A DNA stretch of 55,955 nt from Bacteroidota bacterium (GTDB lineage Bacteria; Bacteroidota; Ignavibacteria; Kapaibacteriales; UBA2268): contig JAKAKE010000139.1 of assembly GCA_021824625.1 (NCBI GenBank), positions 1 through 55,955 on the forward strand, read 5' to 3'. Below, one piece after another: positions 1 through 8,990 of the stretch. The notes beneath the pieces are model-generated. The model saw only the letters and a program-made list of their open reading frames with translations, was not told where the DNA came from and did no database searches. Numbering within the stretch: the first letter of the stretch is position 1; the number at the start of each line of letters is the position of its first letter. Both the position numbers and the translations under genes were made by a program.

Positions 1-134
1 TCCCTGTGTTGACAGTTCTGTTGGGGTGGCGGAGGACAAAAAAGTTGTTTAGGTTCTGTACGCCATGTGCCGCAACCCGAAAAAATAATCAATGTTATTA
101 GTAGAATAAAGCCGTTTAAATTTTTAACAGTCAT
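1..134 (-). CDS. Lipoprotein, 5' part only (runs off the window)
   Basis: An open frame starts at the ATG at 134 and is still open at base 1, so only about 44 residues are visible. The N-terminus reads as a lipoprotein signal peptide: short charged start (MTVKNLNG), hydrophobic core (FILLITLII), then the lipobox FSGC at about residues 18-21. A Pro- and Gln-rich stretch (CPPPPQQ) follows, typical of a flexible linker after the lipidated Cys. The mature domain lies outside the window, so function cannot be assigned. It is too short for the ORF track. The lipobox makes a real gene likely. Confidence 0.6.
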   Translation of the reverse strand, partial: MTVKNLNGFILLITLIIFSGCGTWRTEPKQLFCPPPPQQNCQHR

Positions 135-313
135 AATCACCAGCCAATCAATAAAGTTTGCTCATAATAACCTGAACTGCAATTTATACAATTTTTAAGA
201 TTAAGTAAAATGGAAATAAAGAGATTTTATTGAAATATATTAAAAACTTAAGAAACAAAATGAACGTTTGGGGTATATGAACTTATTGAATTGGTATAAC
301 GATTGAAAATAAA

Positions 314-781
314 TTATTTAGTACCAAATTGTTGATACATTTCTTTAATCTCATTCTTGTACTTATCAGACCATAAATAATCTTTGAATTTACGATGAAA
401 GGTTCCACATACTAAATAAGCTAAACTTTCATCAGGACCATGCGTATCCGGGTGACTTATCCAGCACTTTTCCTCCACCCATTGATTGTGTACCTCTGGA
501 AACCACTCATTAATATTACTTCTCAACTCCAGAAAATCATTCCATTGATTTTCATAATCAGTACTATCCTCAAAATTATTTTCTTTATCAAGTTCAGTTT
601 CATCTTCAAAAATTCTAAAGGATAGCTTGAATATTTCACTCCATAACAACATATTTGGTGGAGATCTTCTTATAATATCCTCAAATTGTTTATTACCACT
701 CGGTTCACCACTAACTGTTTCACTGAAATATCCAGCAAGTGAAGGTAAAATTGATATTATAAATTCTATATTCTGATTCAT
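314..781 (-). CDS. Small acidic protein of unknown function
   Basis: A 155-aa protein with no signal peptide or obvious membrane segment, so probably cytoplasmic. It is rich in Asp, Glu, Trp and Phe, with an acidic centre (about residues 60-80) and a Lys-rich C-terminus. I do not recognise the family. Its ATG lies 10 bp downstream of the stop of the 1266-aa T9SS protein gene, so the two are probably co-transcribed. Small acidic cytoplasmic proteins directly behind large exported proteins can be immunity or chaperone partners, but nothing in this sequence proves that here. The plus-strand ORF 440-625 is a shadow. Confidence 0.7.
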   Translation of the reverse strand: MNQNIEFIISILPSLAGYFSETVSGEPSGNKQFEDIIRRSPPNMLLWSEIFKLSFRIFEDETELDKENNFEDSTDYENQWNDFLELRSNINEWFPEVHNQWVEEKCWISHPDTHGPDESLAYLVCGTFHRKFKDYLWSDKYKNEIKEMYQQFGTK

Positions 782-791
782 TAATAAATAC

Positions 792-3700
792 TTATTTAAT
801 AATTACGAATTTCTTTGTGATTACCTCGCTCCCTGCCTGTAAGGTGCAAAAATAAACACCGGATGGGAAAGATGAAACATCAATATTGAATTTATGCCAT
901 CCAGCATATTGAAACTCACCTTCTGTAATTTTTTCTATTGATTCGCCTATTGATGAATTTATACTTAAAGTTACAAAAGCGAATTCAGGTAAATAATAGT
1001 TTATAGAAATATTATTCGAGGAAGGATTTGGTGAAATTGAAAAATTATTTTCACATTTCAAATATTCACTATTTTCTACACTAACAATTGATTTATCTAT
1101 CTGAAATTGATTATTATAATAAAATATTTTTTGATTCTCTGAATTAATTTGGGTTAATATATTAATCAGGCCTAAAGAAGACTTTAATGATAATTTTAAA
1201 CTAATATCAATTTCATCGTTTGTATTTAAACCATTTGAAATAATTGTTGTATCATTTGTTAAAAAATTATATATATCAGCAATTGGGAAAAAGATTATTG
1301 ATATTGATTTCCCAGTACTTGCACCAATATTTTTGATTTTATAATTTATCTGATATTCATCAGAATTATCAAGCTTAATAATATTTGTATTGTAAACTAT
1401 TAAAACTGGATAGATTATTTTATCTAAATTATTATTTAAAAATTTATTTGAATTTTCAATAACCAAGGGCAAATTAAATAAAAAACTGTCAATTTGAGAT
1501 ATTGCAAATTTTTGATTGTCTTCATTTTGTTCAAATTTATAAGATAGTAAGTATGAATTCACTAAATTTCTCATTTGTTTTAATTTTTCTGTTTGTTCAA
1601 TCAAAGTTTTCGCATCAAAATAAAACAATGAGTCATTAAGCAAATCATCAGAATTTATGCCGTCTATTGGAGCAATAAGTTTTGAAAGTTCATTTTTTAC
1701 ATTCTTTCCTGAAGTTAAAATATCATCAAAATATTGATTGACAAAAATTGTGTCCAAAGATAAAATCCTTTCTTTAAGATTAATTAAAAGGTTTTTATCA
1801 TTTTCAATTATTGTTGAATCAAAATTTGACAAAATAAAATCATTCCCCAATCCAAAAATTTTATCTATTGAGTTATCTTTACTAATAATCCCTTTTGTAA
1901 GGGGGTAGAATACACTTTCTAATGCCCTAAACATTAAATCAGGCAAGGGCTGATACTTTTTCGTTTTTAGTAATCCTTCATCCCAGTAATAATAGGCAGT
2001 ACTACCATTGTAAATGAAATCATTCCTTTGTTTCATTATCAAATAATCACCTAATAATTTAGGACCAGTTGTTGCTAAACCAGCTTGAATAGATAATAAA
2101 GGAGCAAGGTAATTGGAATTAAAATAACTTGCAGCTTCTCTAATAACTGCTGTTAGATCAATCAAATTGCATAAAGCTTCATATACCGAAAACCATTTTT
2201 TTAAGTTTTGAGTAATTGCCCGAACTGTATCTATTTTCTTTAGATAGTTTTGTTGAGCTTCATGATTTGTTCCATCAAAAGAATAATCCCTTGTATATAT
2301 TGCTCCTTTGGGTAATATATTTGATAATGATAAATATGCTGCTAATCCAGTGTTTAACATATATGGTTTAATAACTTCACTTATAACTTCAATTGCAGCA
2401 GAAAGACCCTGCTCTGATAGATTTGAGAGTGACAAATCATCTTTATCAATTCCGGTTGTAGATAGTAATAATGATAATTTGGAAAGTACTTTAATAACCT
2501 CTATATCTGCACCTGTTTTATCTGCTATTTGAATAGATAAATCGAAGATATAATTATTAATCTCATTTACAAGCATTCTGAAAGATTCATTTTTATTTAC
2601 CCATTGATATACAACATTTTTATTGTTTTTCCATTCCCAAACTAACAATCCTAAAGAAACGGCATCATTCATAAGATTACCTAATGCCTCAGTACCCTCG
2701 TATGCAATTTCCTTTGCACCAGGAATACTATAAGCTTCATTATTGAAACATTCAAGAAGTGTATTCTCTATCATCTGAAATCTTAAGACAACATCAATAT
2801 ATTTCTCTAAATCGCATGGAGGAGATTCTATTAAGGAATTCATTATGCTCTTAGCCAAATCAGTTGAGTAGCCCTTATTGTAATCACCCACTATTTTCTT
2901 AATATTATCTGAAAATAGTTTTTGTAAATTATCGAAACCACTCTCATCAATTAAAGTCTCTAATTGAGTTAATTTTTCTTGTGCTACTGAAACTTGGGTA
3001 ATAAAATTATTCAGTTCACTTAAATCTTTTGGTGTAGCACTTACTGTATCTGAAGGGTCACTTTCTTGATTAGTTGACCAATCATAAGCTTTAATATAAT
3101 AGAAATATTCATTACAATTCACAACATTGTAATCAGTAAAGCCATCCTTTCCGGTAATGCCTTCTGATGTTAAAGAAAAATTATTATTTTTACTTTGTGA
3201 CCTATATACATTATATTTAATATTTTCAGAAGTATCTCTATCCCAAGATAAAATAATACTTTGATTTGATTCTGAGATTTCTAGATTTGAAGGTGACTTA
3301 GGTTTAAGGAAATCTTTAATGTTTAAATTAACAATCCAGTAATCTTGCCTTCCATGATTACCGGATACATCGCCATCATTAGATGCTGAAGTTCCGGAAA
3401 CAATATAACAATTATCAGATGATTGTATGATTGAATTCAAATAATCATTGCTAGATCCTCCAAAAGATCTCTGCCAACTAACTAGACCTTCCTTATTTAG
3501 TTTAAGTATCCAAAAATCTTCATTTCCATTGTTTTTTATAACTTCTCCATCATCGGACCTAGAAGTACCTCCAACTATATATCCACCATCTTTTGTCTGT
3601 AGAATTATTGAGGCGACATCATATTCAGATCCACCAAAAGATTTTTGCCATTCAATTGAACCTTCAGTATTCAATTTAACTATCCAATAATCATAATCTC

Positions 3701-4592
3701 CATGTGCCCCTGTTACATCACCATCTGTAGATTCCGAAGATCCAGAAAAGATATAACCACCATCATTTGTTTGAATTATTGAACCATATTGTTCAGAACT
3801 GCTACCACCATATGATTTTTGCCATTCAATTGAACCTTCAGTATTCAATTTAACTATCCAAATATCATAACCTCCATGATTCCCATTAACATCGCCATCA
3901 GTAGATTCTGAAGATCCGAAAACAATATAATCATTATCAGGTGATTGTATGATTGAATACAAATTATCATTGCTAGATCCTCCAAAAGATCTCTGCCAAA
4001 CAACTAGTCCTTCCTTATTTAGTTTAAGTATCCAATAATCTTGATTTCCATTGTTTTTTATAACGTCACCATCATCGGACCTTGAAGTACCACCTACTAT
4101 ATATCCTCCATCTTTTGTCTGTAGAATAGTTGAAGCGCCATCATATTCAGATCCACCAAAAGATTTTTGCCATTCAATTGAACCTTCAGTATTCAATTTA
4201 ACTAACCAATAATCATAACCCCCATGATTTTCAGATACATCTGCATCATTTGACCATGAAATACCAGAAATAATATAACCCCCATCAAAAGTTTGTGCAA
4301 TTGATGTTCCTATATCCCATTGACTTCCTCCTAGAGTTTTTTGCCATTGTATTGAACCTTCAGTATTTATTTTTACAATCCAATAATCAATCTCTCCATG
4401 GTTTCCTGAAACATCGCCATTATTAGATCTAGAATGTCCTACAGCAATATAACCATCATCACTTGTATTAATAATAGTTGATAGTTGATCAGATTCACTC
4501 CCACCAAAGGATTTCTGCCATTGTATGTCCTTTGAAAAACAATAATAGAATGTAATTTGAAATAAAATTGTAATAAATATTACTTTTTTCAT
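792..4592 (-). CDS. Large T9SS-exported repeat protein with FnIII domain
   Basis: A 1266-aa protein. It has a cleavable signal peptide (MKKVIFITILFQITFYYCFS), then seven tandem repeats of about 58 aa (roughly residues 24-430) built around WQKSFGGS, DGGYI, DGDV, NHG and DYWIVKLN motifs, probably beta-propeller blades. A fibronectin type III-like domain follows (about 432-525), then a long mostly helical region (about 530-1100), and finally a T9SS type A sorting domain (SPNPSSNNISI ... FPSGVYF ... KKFVIIK). The C-terminal domain is known to direct transport through the type IX system and anchoring at or release from the cell surface. Role is unknown; adhesion or surface binding is an inference. 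An AGGA ribosome-binding site precedes the ATG. The 155-aa ORF follows 10 bp downstream. Confidence 0.88.
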   Translation of the reverse strand: MKKVIFITILFQITFYYCFSKDIQWQKSFGGSESDQLSTIINTSDDGYIAVGHSRSNNGDVSGNHGEIDYWIVKINTEGSIQWQKTLGGSQWDIGTSIAQTFDGGYIISGISWSNDADVSENHGGYDYWLVKLNTEGSIEWQKSFGGSEYDGASTILQTKDGGYIVGGTSRSDDGDVIKNNGNQDYWILKLNKEGLVVWQRSFGGSSNDNLYSIIQSPDNDYIVFGSSESTDGDVNGNHGGYDIWIVKLNTEGSIEWQKSYGGSSSEQYGSIIQTNDGGYIFSGSSESTDGDVTGAHGDYDYWIVKLNTEGSIEWQKSFGGSEYDVASIILQTKDGGYIVGGTSRSDDGEVIKNNGNEDFWILKLNKEGLVSWQRSFGGSSNDYLNSIIQSSDNCYIVSGTSASNDGDVSGNHGRQDYWIVNLNIKDFLKPKSPSNLEISESNQSIILSWDRDTSENIKYNVYRSQSKNNNFSLTSEGITGKDGFTDYNVVNCNEYFYYIKAYDWSTNQESDPSDTVSATPKDLSELNNFITQVSVAQEKLTQLETLIDESGFDNLQKLFSDNIKKIVGDYNKGYSTDLAKSIMNSLIESPPCDLEKYIDVVLRFQMIENTLLECFNNEAYSIPGAKEIAYEGTEALGNLMNDAVSLGLLVWEWKNNKNVVYQWVNKNESFRMLVNEINNYIFDLSIQIADKTGADIEVIKVLSKLSLLLSTTGIDKDDLSLSNLSEQGLSAAIEVISEVIKPYMLNTGLAAYLSLSNILPKGAIYTRDYSFDGTNHEAQQNYLKKIDTVRAITQNLKKWFSVYEALCNLIDLTAVIREAASYFNSNYLAPLLSIQAGLATTGPKLLGDYLIMKQRNDFIYNGSTAYYYWDEGLLKTKKYQPLPDLMFRALESVFYPLTKGIISKDNSIDKIFGLGNDFILSNFDSTIIENDKNLLINLKERILSLDTIFVNQYFDDILTSGKNVKNELSKLIAPIDGINSDDLLNDSLFYFDAKTLIEQTEKLKQMRNLVNSYLLSYKFEQNEDNQKFAISQIDSFLFNLPLVIENSNKFLNNNLDKIIYPVLIVYNTNIIKLDNSDEYQINYKIKNIGASTGKSISIIFFPIADIYNFLTNDTTIISNGLNTNDEIDISLKLSLKSSLGLINILTQINSENQKIFYYNNQFQIDKSIVSVENSEYLKCENNFSISPNPSSNNISINYYLPEFAFVTLSINSSIGESIEKITEGEFQYAGWHKFNIDVSSFPSGVYFCTLQAGSEVITKKFVIIK
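3300..4540 (-). repeat. Intragenic tandem repeats with a three-unit higher-order period
   Basis: The first third of the T9SS gene is seven about 174-bp units. Units 3-4 and 6-7 are much more alike than neighbouring units: a ctagatcctccaaaagatct block occurs near 3451 and again near 3973, 522 bp apart, which is three units. This points to recent duplication of a three-blade block inside the gene. Confidence 0.75.
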
Positions 4593-4898
4593 TTTTGATT
4601 CCTAAAAATAATTATTAATTATTTCTTTCCAAAATCATAGAAAATGACACTCTTCAAATAAACAATATGTTCCTCTTTACTACCGTACTTGCTTTTGCAC
4701 GCCTAATCGAGAAATTTATGGAATTATTCTCTGTTTCGGTGTATGCATTCATAATGATGTTCTCCAAGACAATTCAATTGGTAATATTGAGGTAATAAAT
4801 TTTATCATTTATATTTGAACAAAAGTACAAAAAAATGAATATTCCTTATATAAAGGATGACTTATTAATTATCTAATTTAGCAATTATTAATTTATTT
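4593..4898. other. 306-bp spacer without a gene
   Basis: AT-rich spacer between the T9SS protein gene and aat, both on the minus strand. I see no coding frame longer than a few residues. A short inverted repeat at 4843-4857 (TCCTT/AAGGA) is followed on the minus strand by a run of seven T, a weak candidate terminator for aat. The promoter for the 1266-aa protein must also lie here, but no convincing motif stands out. Confidence 0.4.
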
Positions 4899-5492
4899 TC
4901 AAAACCTCACATTTAACTTAATCGCTTCTTTCAATATCCTCAAATAATGCTCTTTCGGTATTTCAACTGCTCCGAGTGATTCGGTAAACTCATTTATAAA
5001 TTGTGTGTCGAGTAGTATGAATCTTTTTTTGATTAAATGATTCGCAAGATGATAAAATGCTGCTTTAGATGAATTGCTGACTGTAGTGAACATTGACTCG
5101 CCGAAGAATGCACCGCCCAGAGCTACTCCGTATAAACCCCCGACAAGAATACCATCCTTGTATGTTTCAACCGAATGTGCATAACCTGCTGAATGAAGAA
5201 TTACGTAAGAATCAATAATTTCCTGAGAAATCCAGGTATCTTCCCTCTGACTGCACGCTTCGATGACCTGTCGGAATGCAGTATCAATCCTAAATTCAAA
5301 GTTTTTCTTTTTTATTGATTGTTTAACTGAGCGGGGCATTTTGATTTTGTCCAAAGGAATAATCGCCCTCGGGTCAGGTGAGTGCCAGAGAATAACACTC
5401 TCCCTGCTTTCTGCCATCGGAAAGTACCCGCTTGAGTATGCATTCAGCAGGAACTGTGGCTCGATAATCGTTCTTAATGCGTCTTCTCTCAT
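4899..5492 (-). CDS. aat: Leucyl/phenylalanyl-tRNA-protein transferase
   Basis: The 197-aa product attaches Leu or Phe from aminoacyl-tRNA to the N-terminus of proteins starting with Lys or Arg, creating an N-degron read by ClpS/ClpAP. Family signatures are clear: the GYFPM motif near residue 18, WHSPDPR near 36-42, the central GGLYGVALGGAFFGESMF block around 117-135, and LLDTQF with a C-terminal GAVEI. It is shorter than the Escherichia coli enzyme (234 aa) because the N-terminal part is reduced, as in many members. The ATG start fits the beginning of the conserved LLNAYSSGYFP region. It is alone, divergent from the MerR-octaheme cassette. Confidence 0.93.
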   Translation of the reverse strand: MREDALRTIIEPQFLLNAYSSGYFPMAESRESVILWHSPDPRAIIPLDKIKMPRSVKQSIKKKNFEFRIDTAFRQVIEACSQREDTWISQEIIDSYVILHSAGYAHSVETYKDGILVGGLYGVALGGAFFGESMFTTVSNSSKAAFYHLANHLIKKRFILLDTQFINEFTESLGAVEIPKEHYLRILKEAIKLNVRF

Positions 5493-5642
5493 ATTATCTT
5501 TTTATATTTTTTTACATTTGACGAAAGAAGTTAGTAGTTTCTTGCAATTGCAAGGTTGTTAATTTCAACTAAATGTTATTCAATTCCAATCTAATAAAAA
5601 TATTTGCTTAATCTAATATATCTTTTTTATTTTCAATGATTT

Positions 5643-5662
5643 AACAAAAATAATAATTTGTT
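5643..5662. promoter_or_regulatory. Candidate operator/promoter dyad upstream of the MerR gene
   Basis: An inverted repeat AACAAA-8 nt-TTTGTT lies about 65-85 bp upstream of the MerR ATG, directly before a TATAAT-like stretch (ttataataat). Dyads overlapping or preceding the -10 are where MerR regulators usually bind. This is inference from position and symmetry only. In such AT-rich sequence a chance dyad is quite possible. Confidence 0.3.
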
Positions 5663-5725
5663 ATAATAATCCATTGTTCGTAATTTTGTGTATTAATAAA
5701 GTTGATATTTATAAATCTCAAGTTT

Positions 5726-6172
5726 ATGGAAAATACTGAAAAACAAAATATTGATAAACCTATTTACAGCATAGGTTCTGCCGCAAGGGTTCTTAACATT
5801 TCAGTACACACAATCCGAAAGTATGAAAAAGCAGGATTAATCATTCCTAGAAGATTTGCAGGCAAGAACAGACTTTATTCTGAGCTTGATATAGAAAGAT
5901 TGAGATGTATCCGAAAGGAAATCAGCAATAAAAAATATTCTATACCTGCGATTCAAGTTATTTTATCACATAATCCTTGCTGGGCAGTGATTAATTGTTC
6001 GGATGAAGAAAGAAATAAATGCCCTGCATATCAGAACGGGGATAAACCCTGCTGGACATACAAGCATTCTGCCAATAAATGTGCCGAACTCGAATGTTAT
6101 TCCTGCACTGTATACAGGGACTTTCAATGTAATAAGATTAAAGATAATATTGTAAAATATACAAAGAAATGA
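5726..6172 (+). CDS. MerR-family regulator with Cys-rich (two-CW-like) C-terminus
   Basis: The protein has 148 aa from the ATG (MENTEKQ...). The ORF track starts 24 bp earlier at a TTG, but MerR-family similarity begins only at YSIGSAARVLNIS, so I prefer the ATG. Residues about 12-80 form a winged-helix HTH with the typical TIRKYEKAGLI ... NRLYSELDIERL motifs. The C-terminal half has eight Cys in a pattern CW..C..CPAY..CW..C..C..C..C, resembling the two-CW motif of some signalling proteins, so it probably binds a metal or Fe-S cluster and senses redox or sulfur state. It stands 23 bp upstream of the octaheme cytochrome and is likely the cassette's own regulator. Ligand and cluster type are inferred. 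Confidence 0.85.
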   Translation: MENTEKQNIDKPIYSIGSAARVLNISVHTIRKYEKAGLIIPRRFAGKNRLYSELDIERLRCIRKEISNKKYSIPAIQVILSHNPCWAVINCSDEERNKCPAYQNGDKPCWTYKHSANKCAELECYSCTVYRDFQCNKIKDNIVKYTKK

Positions 6173-6195
6173 ATTTTAAAAAGGATTAAAAATAT

Positions 6196-7773
6196 ATGAA
6201 AAAAATAGTCATCAGTTTAACTCTTTTCTTTTTTATCATTGTATTTGTGATTAGCTCTCTTATACCAAAGGAGAGGGAAGAATCAAAGCTGAACTTGCTT
6301 AAAGAAAAAATCGCACAAAAAAAGGCTATAGTTCATCACGATCATTCTAGATACGATATACTGAAGAAGAAATTCAATTCTCCGAAGGAAGTTACTGAAG
6401 CATGCATGACCTGCCACGTCGAAGAAGCAAGAGAAGTAATGAAATCAAATCACTGGAATTGGGAAAGCCCTCAATACATAAAAGGCAGAGGTGTTGTTTA
6501 CATCGGTAAAAAGAATGCCATAAATAATTTCTGCCTTGGTACAGAAGGCAACGAACTCGCATGCGCTAAATGCCATGTGGGATTTGGTATGACATCATCA
6601 AAAACATTTAACTTCAAAGATTCAACTAATATTGACTGCCTAATTTGTCATGACAATACAGAAACATATGCCAAGGCTCCCGAAAAAGGCGGTGCGCCTG
6701 TGGCAACTCTTGATTTATCATTTGTTGCACAAAATGTTGGAGCACCCAAACGCACAAATTGCGGTGTATGCCATTTCTTTGGAGGTGGTGGAAATAATGT
6801 GAAACACGGTGACCTGGAAAAATCCATGTTTGAACCAAATAAAGAAATTGATGTCCATATGGCTGCAGAAGGCAGTAATTTAACTTGTGTTGATTGCCAC
6901 ATAACTAAGGAACACAACATAAGCGGCCAAATGTATTCACTGGCTTCGTCAAACAGAAACAGGGTTTATTGCGAAGAATGCCATACCGAAACTCCACATG
7001 AGGATGGAATTTTAAACAAGCATACATTGAAAGTCGCATGCCAGACTTGCCATATCCCGATATATGCCAAGGTGAATGCAACCAAAACCTTTTGGGATTG
7101 GTCAACTGCAGCAAAACTAAAGAACGGGAAACCTTATGAAGAAGATGACGCAGATGGCAATCACACCTATCTTTCCACTAAGGGAAGTTTCAAGTGGGGT
7201 AAAAAACTCAAACCCGAATATATTTGGTTTAATGGAACTGCAAGTCATTATTTGGCAGGAGACAGGATAGCCGATACCACTCAACCCTTAATTCTTAACC
7301 CTCTAAATGGAGCATACTCCGATTTGGATTCTAAAATAATTCCGGTCAAAGTTATGATAACCAATCAATGTTTTGACCCAGTGTATCAGATTCTATCTTT
7401 ACCTAAACTTTTTTCTCCAACGCCCGGTGAGGGAGCATTCTGGACAGATTTCAATTGCCTTCGGGCATTGGATGTCGGAATGAAGGAGATTGGACTGCCA
7501 TTCAGTGGTAAATTATCTTTTATAGAAACGAAAATGAATTGGCCCGTCAATCATATGGTTTCCACAAAAGAAAATTCCGTTAAGTGCAATGAATGTCACA
7601 CGCAAAATCACAGCAGGATTGCCGGTGTAAAAGGTTTTTACATGCCGGCAAGAGATAGCAACTCTATTATTGAGACAGCGGGTTTCGGATTGATTTTACT
7701 CTCACTGTTAGGTGTTTTTGTTCATGGTATAGTCAGAATTTATTCATCTTACAAATTGAAAAAAAGAGGTTAA
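6196..7773 (+). CDS. Membrane-anchored octaheme c-type cytochrome (tetrathionate reductase-like)
   Basis: The 525-aa protein has eight CXXCH heme sites: CMTCH, CAKCH, CLICH, CGVCH, CVDCH, CEECH, CQTCH, then after a gap of about 190 aa CNECH. It has an N-terminal hydrophobic segment (about 3-22) and a C-terminal transmembrane anchor (about 493-513), so the hemes face the periplasm. Heme number, the long spacer before heme 8, and the neighbouring cytochrome b fit the octaheme tetrathionate reductase (OTR) family. That family is known to reduce tetrathionate, nitrite and hydroxylamine in vitro, and its true substrate here is unknown. The C-terminal anchor suggests electron exchange with the cytochrome b encoded 3 bp downstream. 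An AAAGGA site precedes the ATG. Confidence 0.88.
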   Translation: MKKIVISLTLFFFIIVFVISSLIPKEREESKLNLLKEKIAQKKAIVHHDHSRYDILKKKFNSPKEVTEACMTCHVEEAREVMKSNHWNWESPQYIKGRGVVYIGKKNAINNFCLGTEGNELACAKCHVGFGMTSSKTFNFKDSTNIDCLICHDNTETYAKAPEKGGAPVATLDLSFVAQNVGAPKRTNCGVCHFFGGGGNNVKHGDLEKSMFEPNKEIDVHMAAEGSNLTCVDCHITKEHNISGQMYSLASSNRNRVYCEECHTETPHEDGILNKHTLKVACQTCHIPIYAKVNATKTFWDWSTAAKLKNGKPYEEDDADGNHTYLSTKGSFKWGKKLKPEYIWFNGTASHYLAGDRIADTTQPLILNPLNGAYSDLDSKIIPVKVMITNQCFDPVYQILSLPKLFSPTPGEGAFWTDFNCLRALDVGMKEIGLPFSGKLSFIETKMNWPVNHMVSTKENSVKCNECHTQNHSRIAGVKGFYMPARDSNSIIETAGFGLILLSLLGVFVHGIVRIYSSYKLKKRG

Positions 7774-7776
7774 AAA

Positions 7777-8463
7777 ATGAAAGAGAAAATATATATTTAC
7801 AGGGCGTTTGAAAGATTCTGGCATTGGATGCAATCATTGTTAATAATCTTTCTCGGTTTAACCGGTTTTGAAATTCATGGTACAATTTCATTTTTCGGTT
7901 ACAGGAATGCTGTTGCATACCACAATATTGCAGCTTATAGCTTTATTGTTTTAATAATTTTTGCGATTTTCTGGCATTTTGCAACCGGGGAATGGAAGCA
8001 GTATCTGCCTACTGCAAAGAATTTGAAAGCACAAATCAATTTTTATCTTTTCGGTATATTTAAAAATGCACCGCACCCGACAAAAAGAATTGTTCTAAGC
8101 AAATTAAATCCACTCCAAAAATTAGTTTACCTTGGTCTCAAACTCCTTGTAATTCCTGTGATGGTATTTTCAGGTTTAATTTATATGAATTATCGTTATC
8201 CCCAAGAAGGAGGAGGAGTTGAGGGATTAAATATCGGCTCAATTGAGCCGGTTGCACTTTTTCATACAGCCGGTGCTTTTTTACTCTTAGCATTTGTAAT
8301 TGTTCATTTATATCTTATAACAACAGGAACTACGATTACATCAAATTTAAAAGCAATGGTTACCGGATTTGAAGAAACTGAAAACAATGAAGAAACCGAA
8401 CGATTGAAAGAAACTGAAAATTATAATGATAATAAACAACTATCAGAGGTTACAAATGGATAA
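7777..8463 (+). CDS. Cytochrome b561-type membrane subunit
   Basis: A 228-aa membrane protein with about four transmembrane helices. Histidines placed for heme b ligation are visible in FERFWHWMQ near the N-terminus, VAYHNIAAYS in helix 2, ALFHTAGAF and VIVHLYLITTG in the last helices. This is the pattern of the Ni-hydrogenase/thiosulfate-reductase cytochrome b family. It likely passes electrons between the quinone pool and the octaheme cytochrome encoded immediately upstream. The C-terminal tail (about 195-228) is hydrophilic and rich in Glu, Asn and Thr. The stop codon overlaps the next gene's start by 8 bp, supporting one operon. Confidence 0.88.
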   Translation: MKEKIYIYRAFERFWHWMQSLLIIFLGLTGFEIHGTISFFGYRNAVAYHNIAAYSFIVLIIFAIFWHFATGEWKQYLPTAKNLKAQINFYLFGIFKNAPHPTKRIVLSKLNPLQKLVYLGLKLLVIPVMVFSGLIYMNYRYPQEGGGVEGLNIGSIEPVALFHTAGAFLLLAFVIVHLYLITTGTTITSNLKAMVTGFEETENNEETERLKETENYNDNKQLSEVTNG

Positions 8464-8971
8464 CAACAATTACATGAACCCTTATCTTGCCGGATTCTTT
8501 CTCGGATTATTACTACTGGGAACGATTTATATTACGGGAAGGGGGCTTGGAGCCAGTGGAGCAATAAAAAGTGTTGTCGTTACTGCTGTCGAAACAGTTG
8601 CACCCTCGCATACAGCAAATACCAAATTTTACAAAGAATATTCCGAAGAACATTCCGGCAGCCCATTGAAGAACTGGCTCGTTTTCGAAATGGCAGGAGC
8701 TTTAATCGGTGCCTTTTTCTCTGGGTTAATATCAAACAGATTGAAATTCACATTGGAACACTCACCAAAAATCAAGAGCAGAACAAGAATTGCAGGTGCA
8801 TTAATCGGGGGTACTTTATTTGGATTCGGTGCTCAATTGGGCAGAGGGTGTACAAGCGGAGCTGCTTTGAGCGGGATGGCTGTTCTTTCGACTGGCGGAT
8901 TGATAACAATGGCATTTATTTTCGGTGGTGCTTATGCTTTTGCATATTTTTTCAGAAAACTTTGGATTTAA
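8456..8971 (+). CDS. YeeE/YedE-family transporter, first half
   Basis: The protein has 171 aa from the ATG at 8456 (MDNNNYMNPYL). The ORF track opens at 8426, but an AGAGG site 6 nt before 8456 and the 8-bp overlap with the upstream stop decide for 8456. It has about four hydrophobic segments. The YeeE/YedE signature GRGCTSGAALSGMA lies around residues 130-145; its Cys is the conserved thiosulfate-relay residue of the characterised YeeE transporter. This is one half of the usual repeat; the next gene encodes the other. Together they probably import or channel reduced sulfur compounds for the octaheme system. Substrate is inferred. Confidence 0.86.
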   Translation: MDNNNYMNPYLAGFFLGLLLLGTIYITGRGLGASGAIKSVVVTAVETVAPSHTANTKFYKEYSEEHSGSPLKNWLVFEMAGALIGAFFSGLISNRLKFTLEHSPKIKSRTRIAGALIGGTLFGFGAQLGRGCTSGAALSGMAVLSTGGLITMAFIFGGAYAFAYFFRKLWI

Positions 8972-8990
8972 GGAAGTGAGGAAATAAAAA

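Noticed and set aside
440-625. 61-aa plus-strand ORF
   Set aside because: Shadow of the 155-aa minus-strand gene.
3448-3690. 80-aa plus-strand ORF in the repeat region
   Set aside because: Shadow of the repeats; its own protein repeats only because the DNA does.
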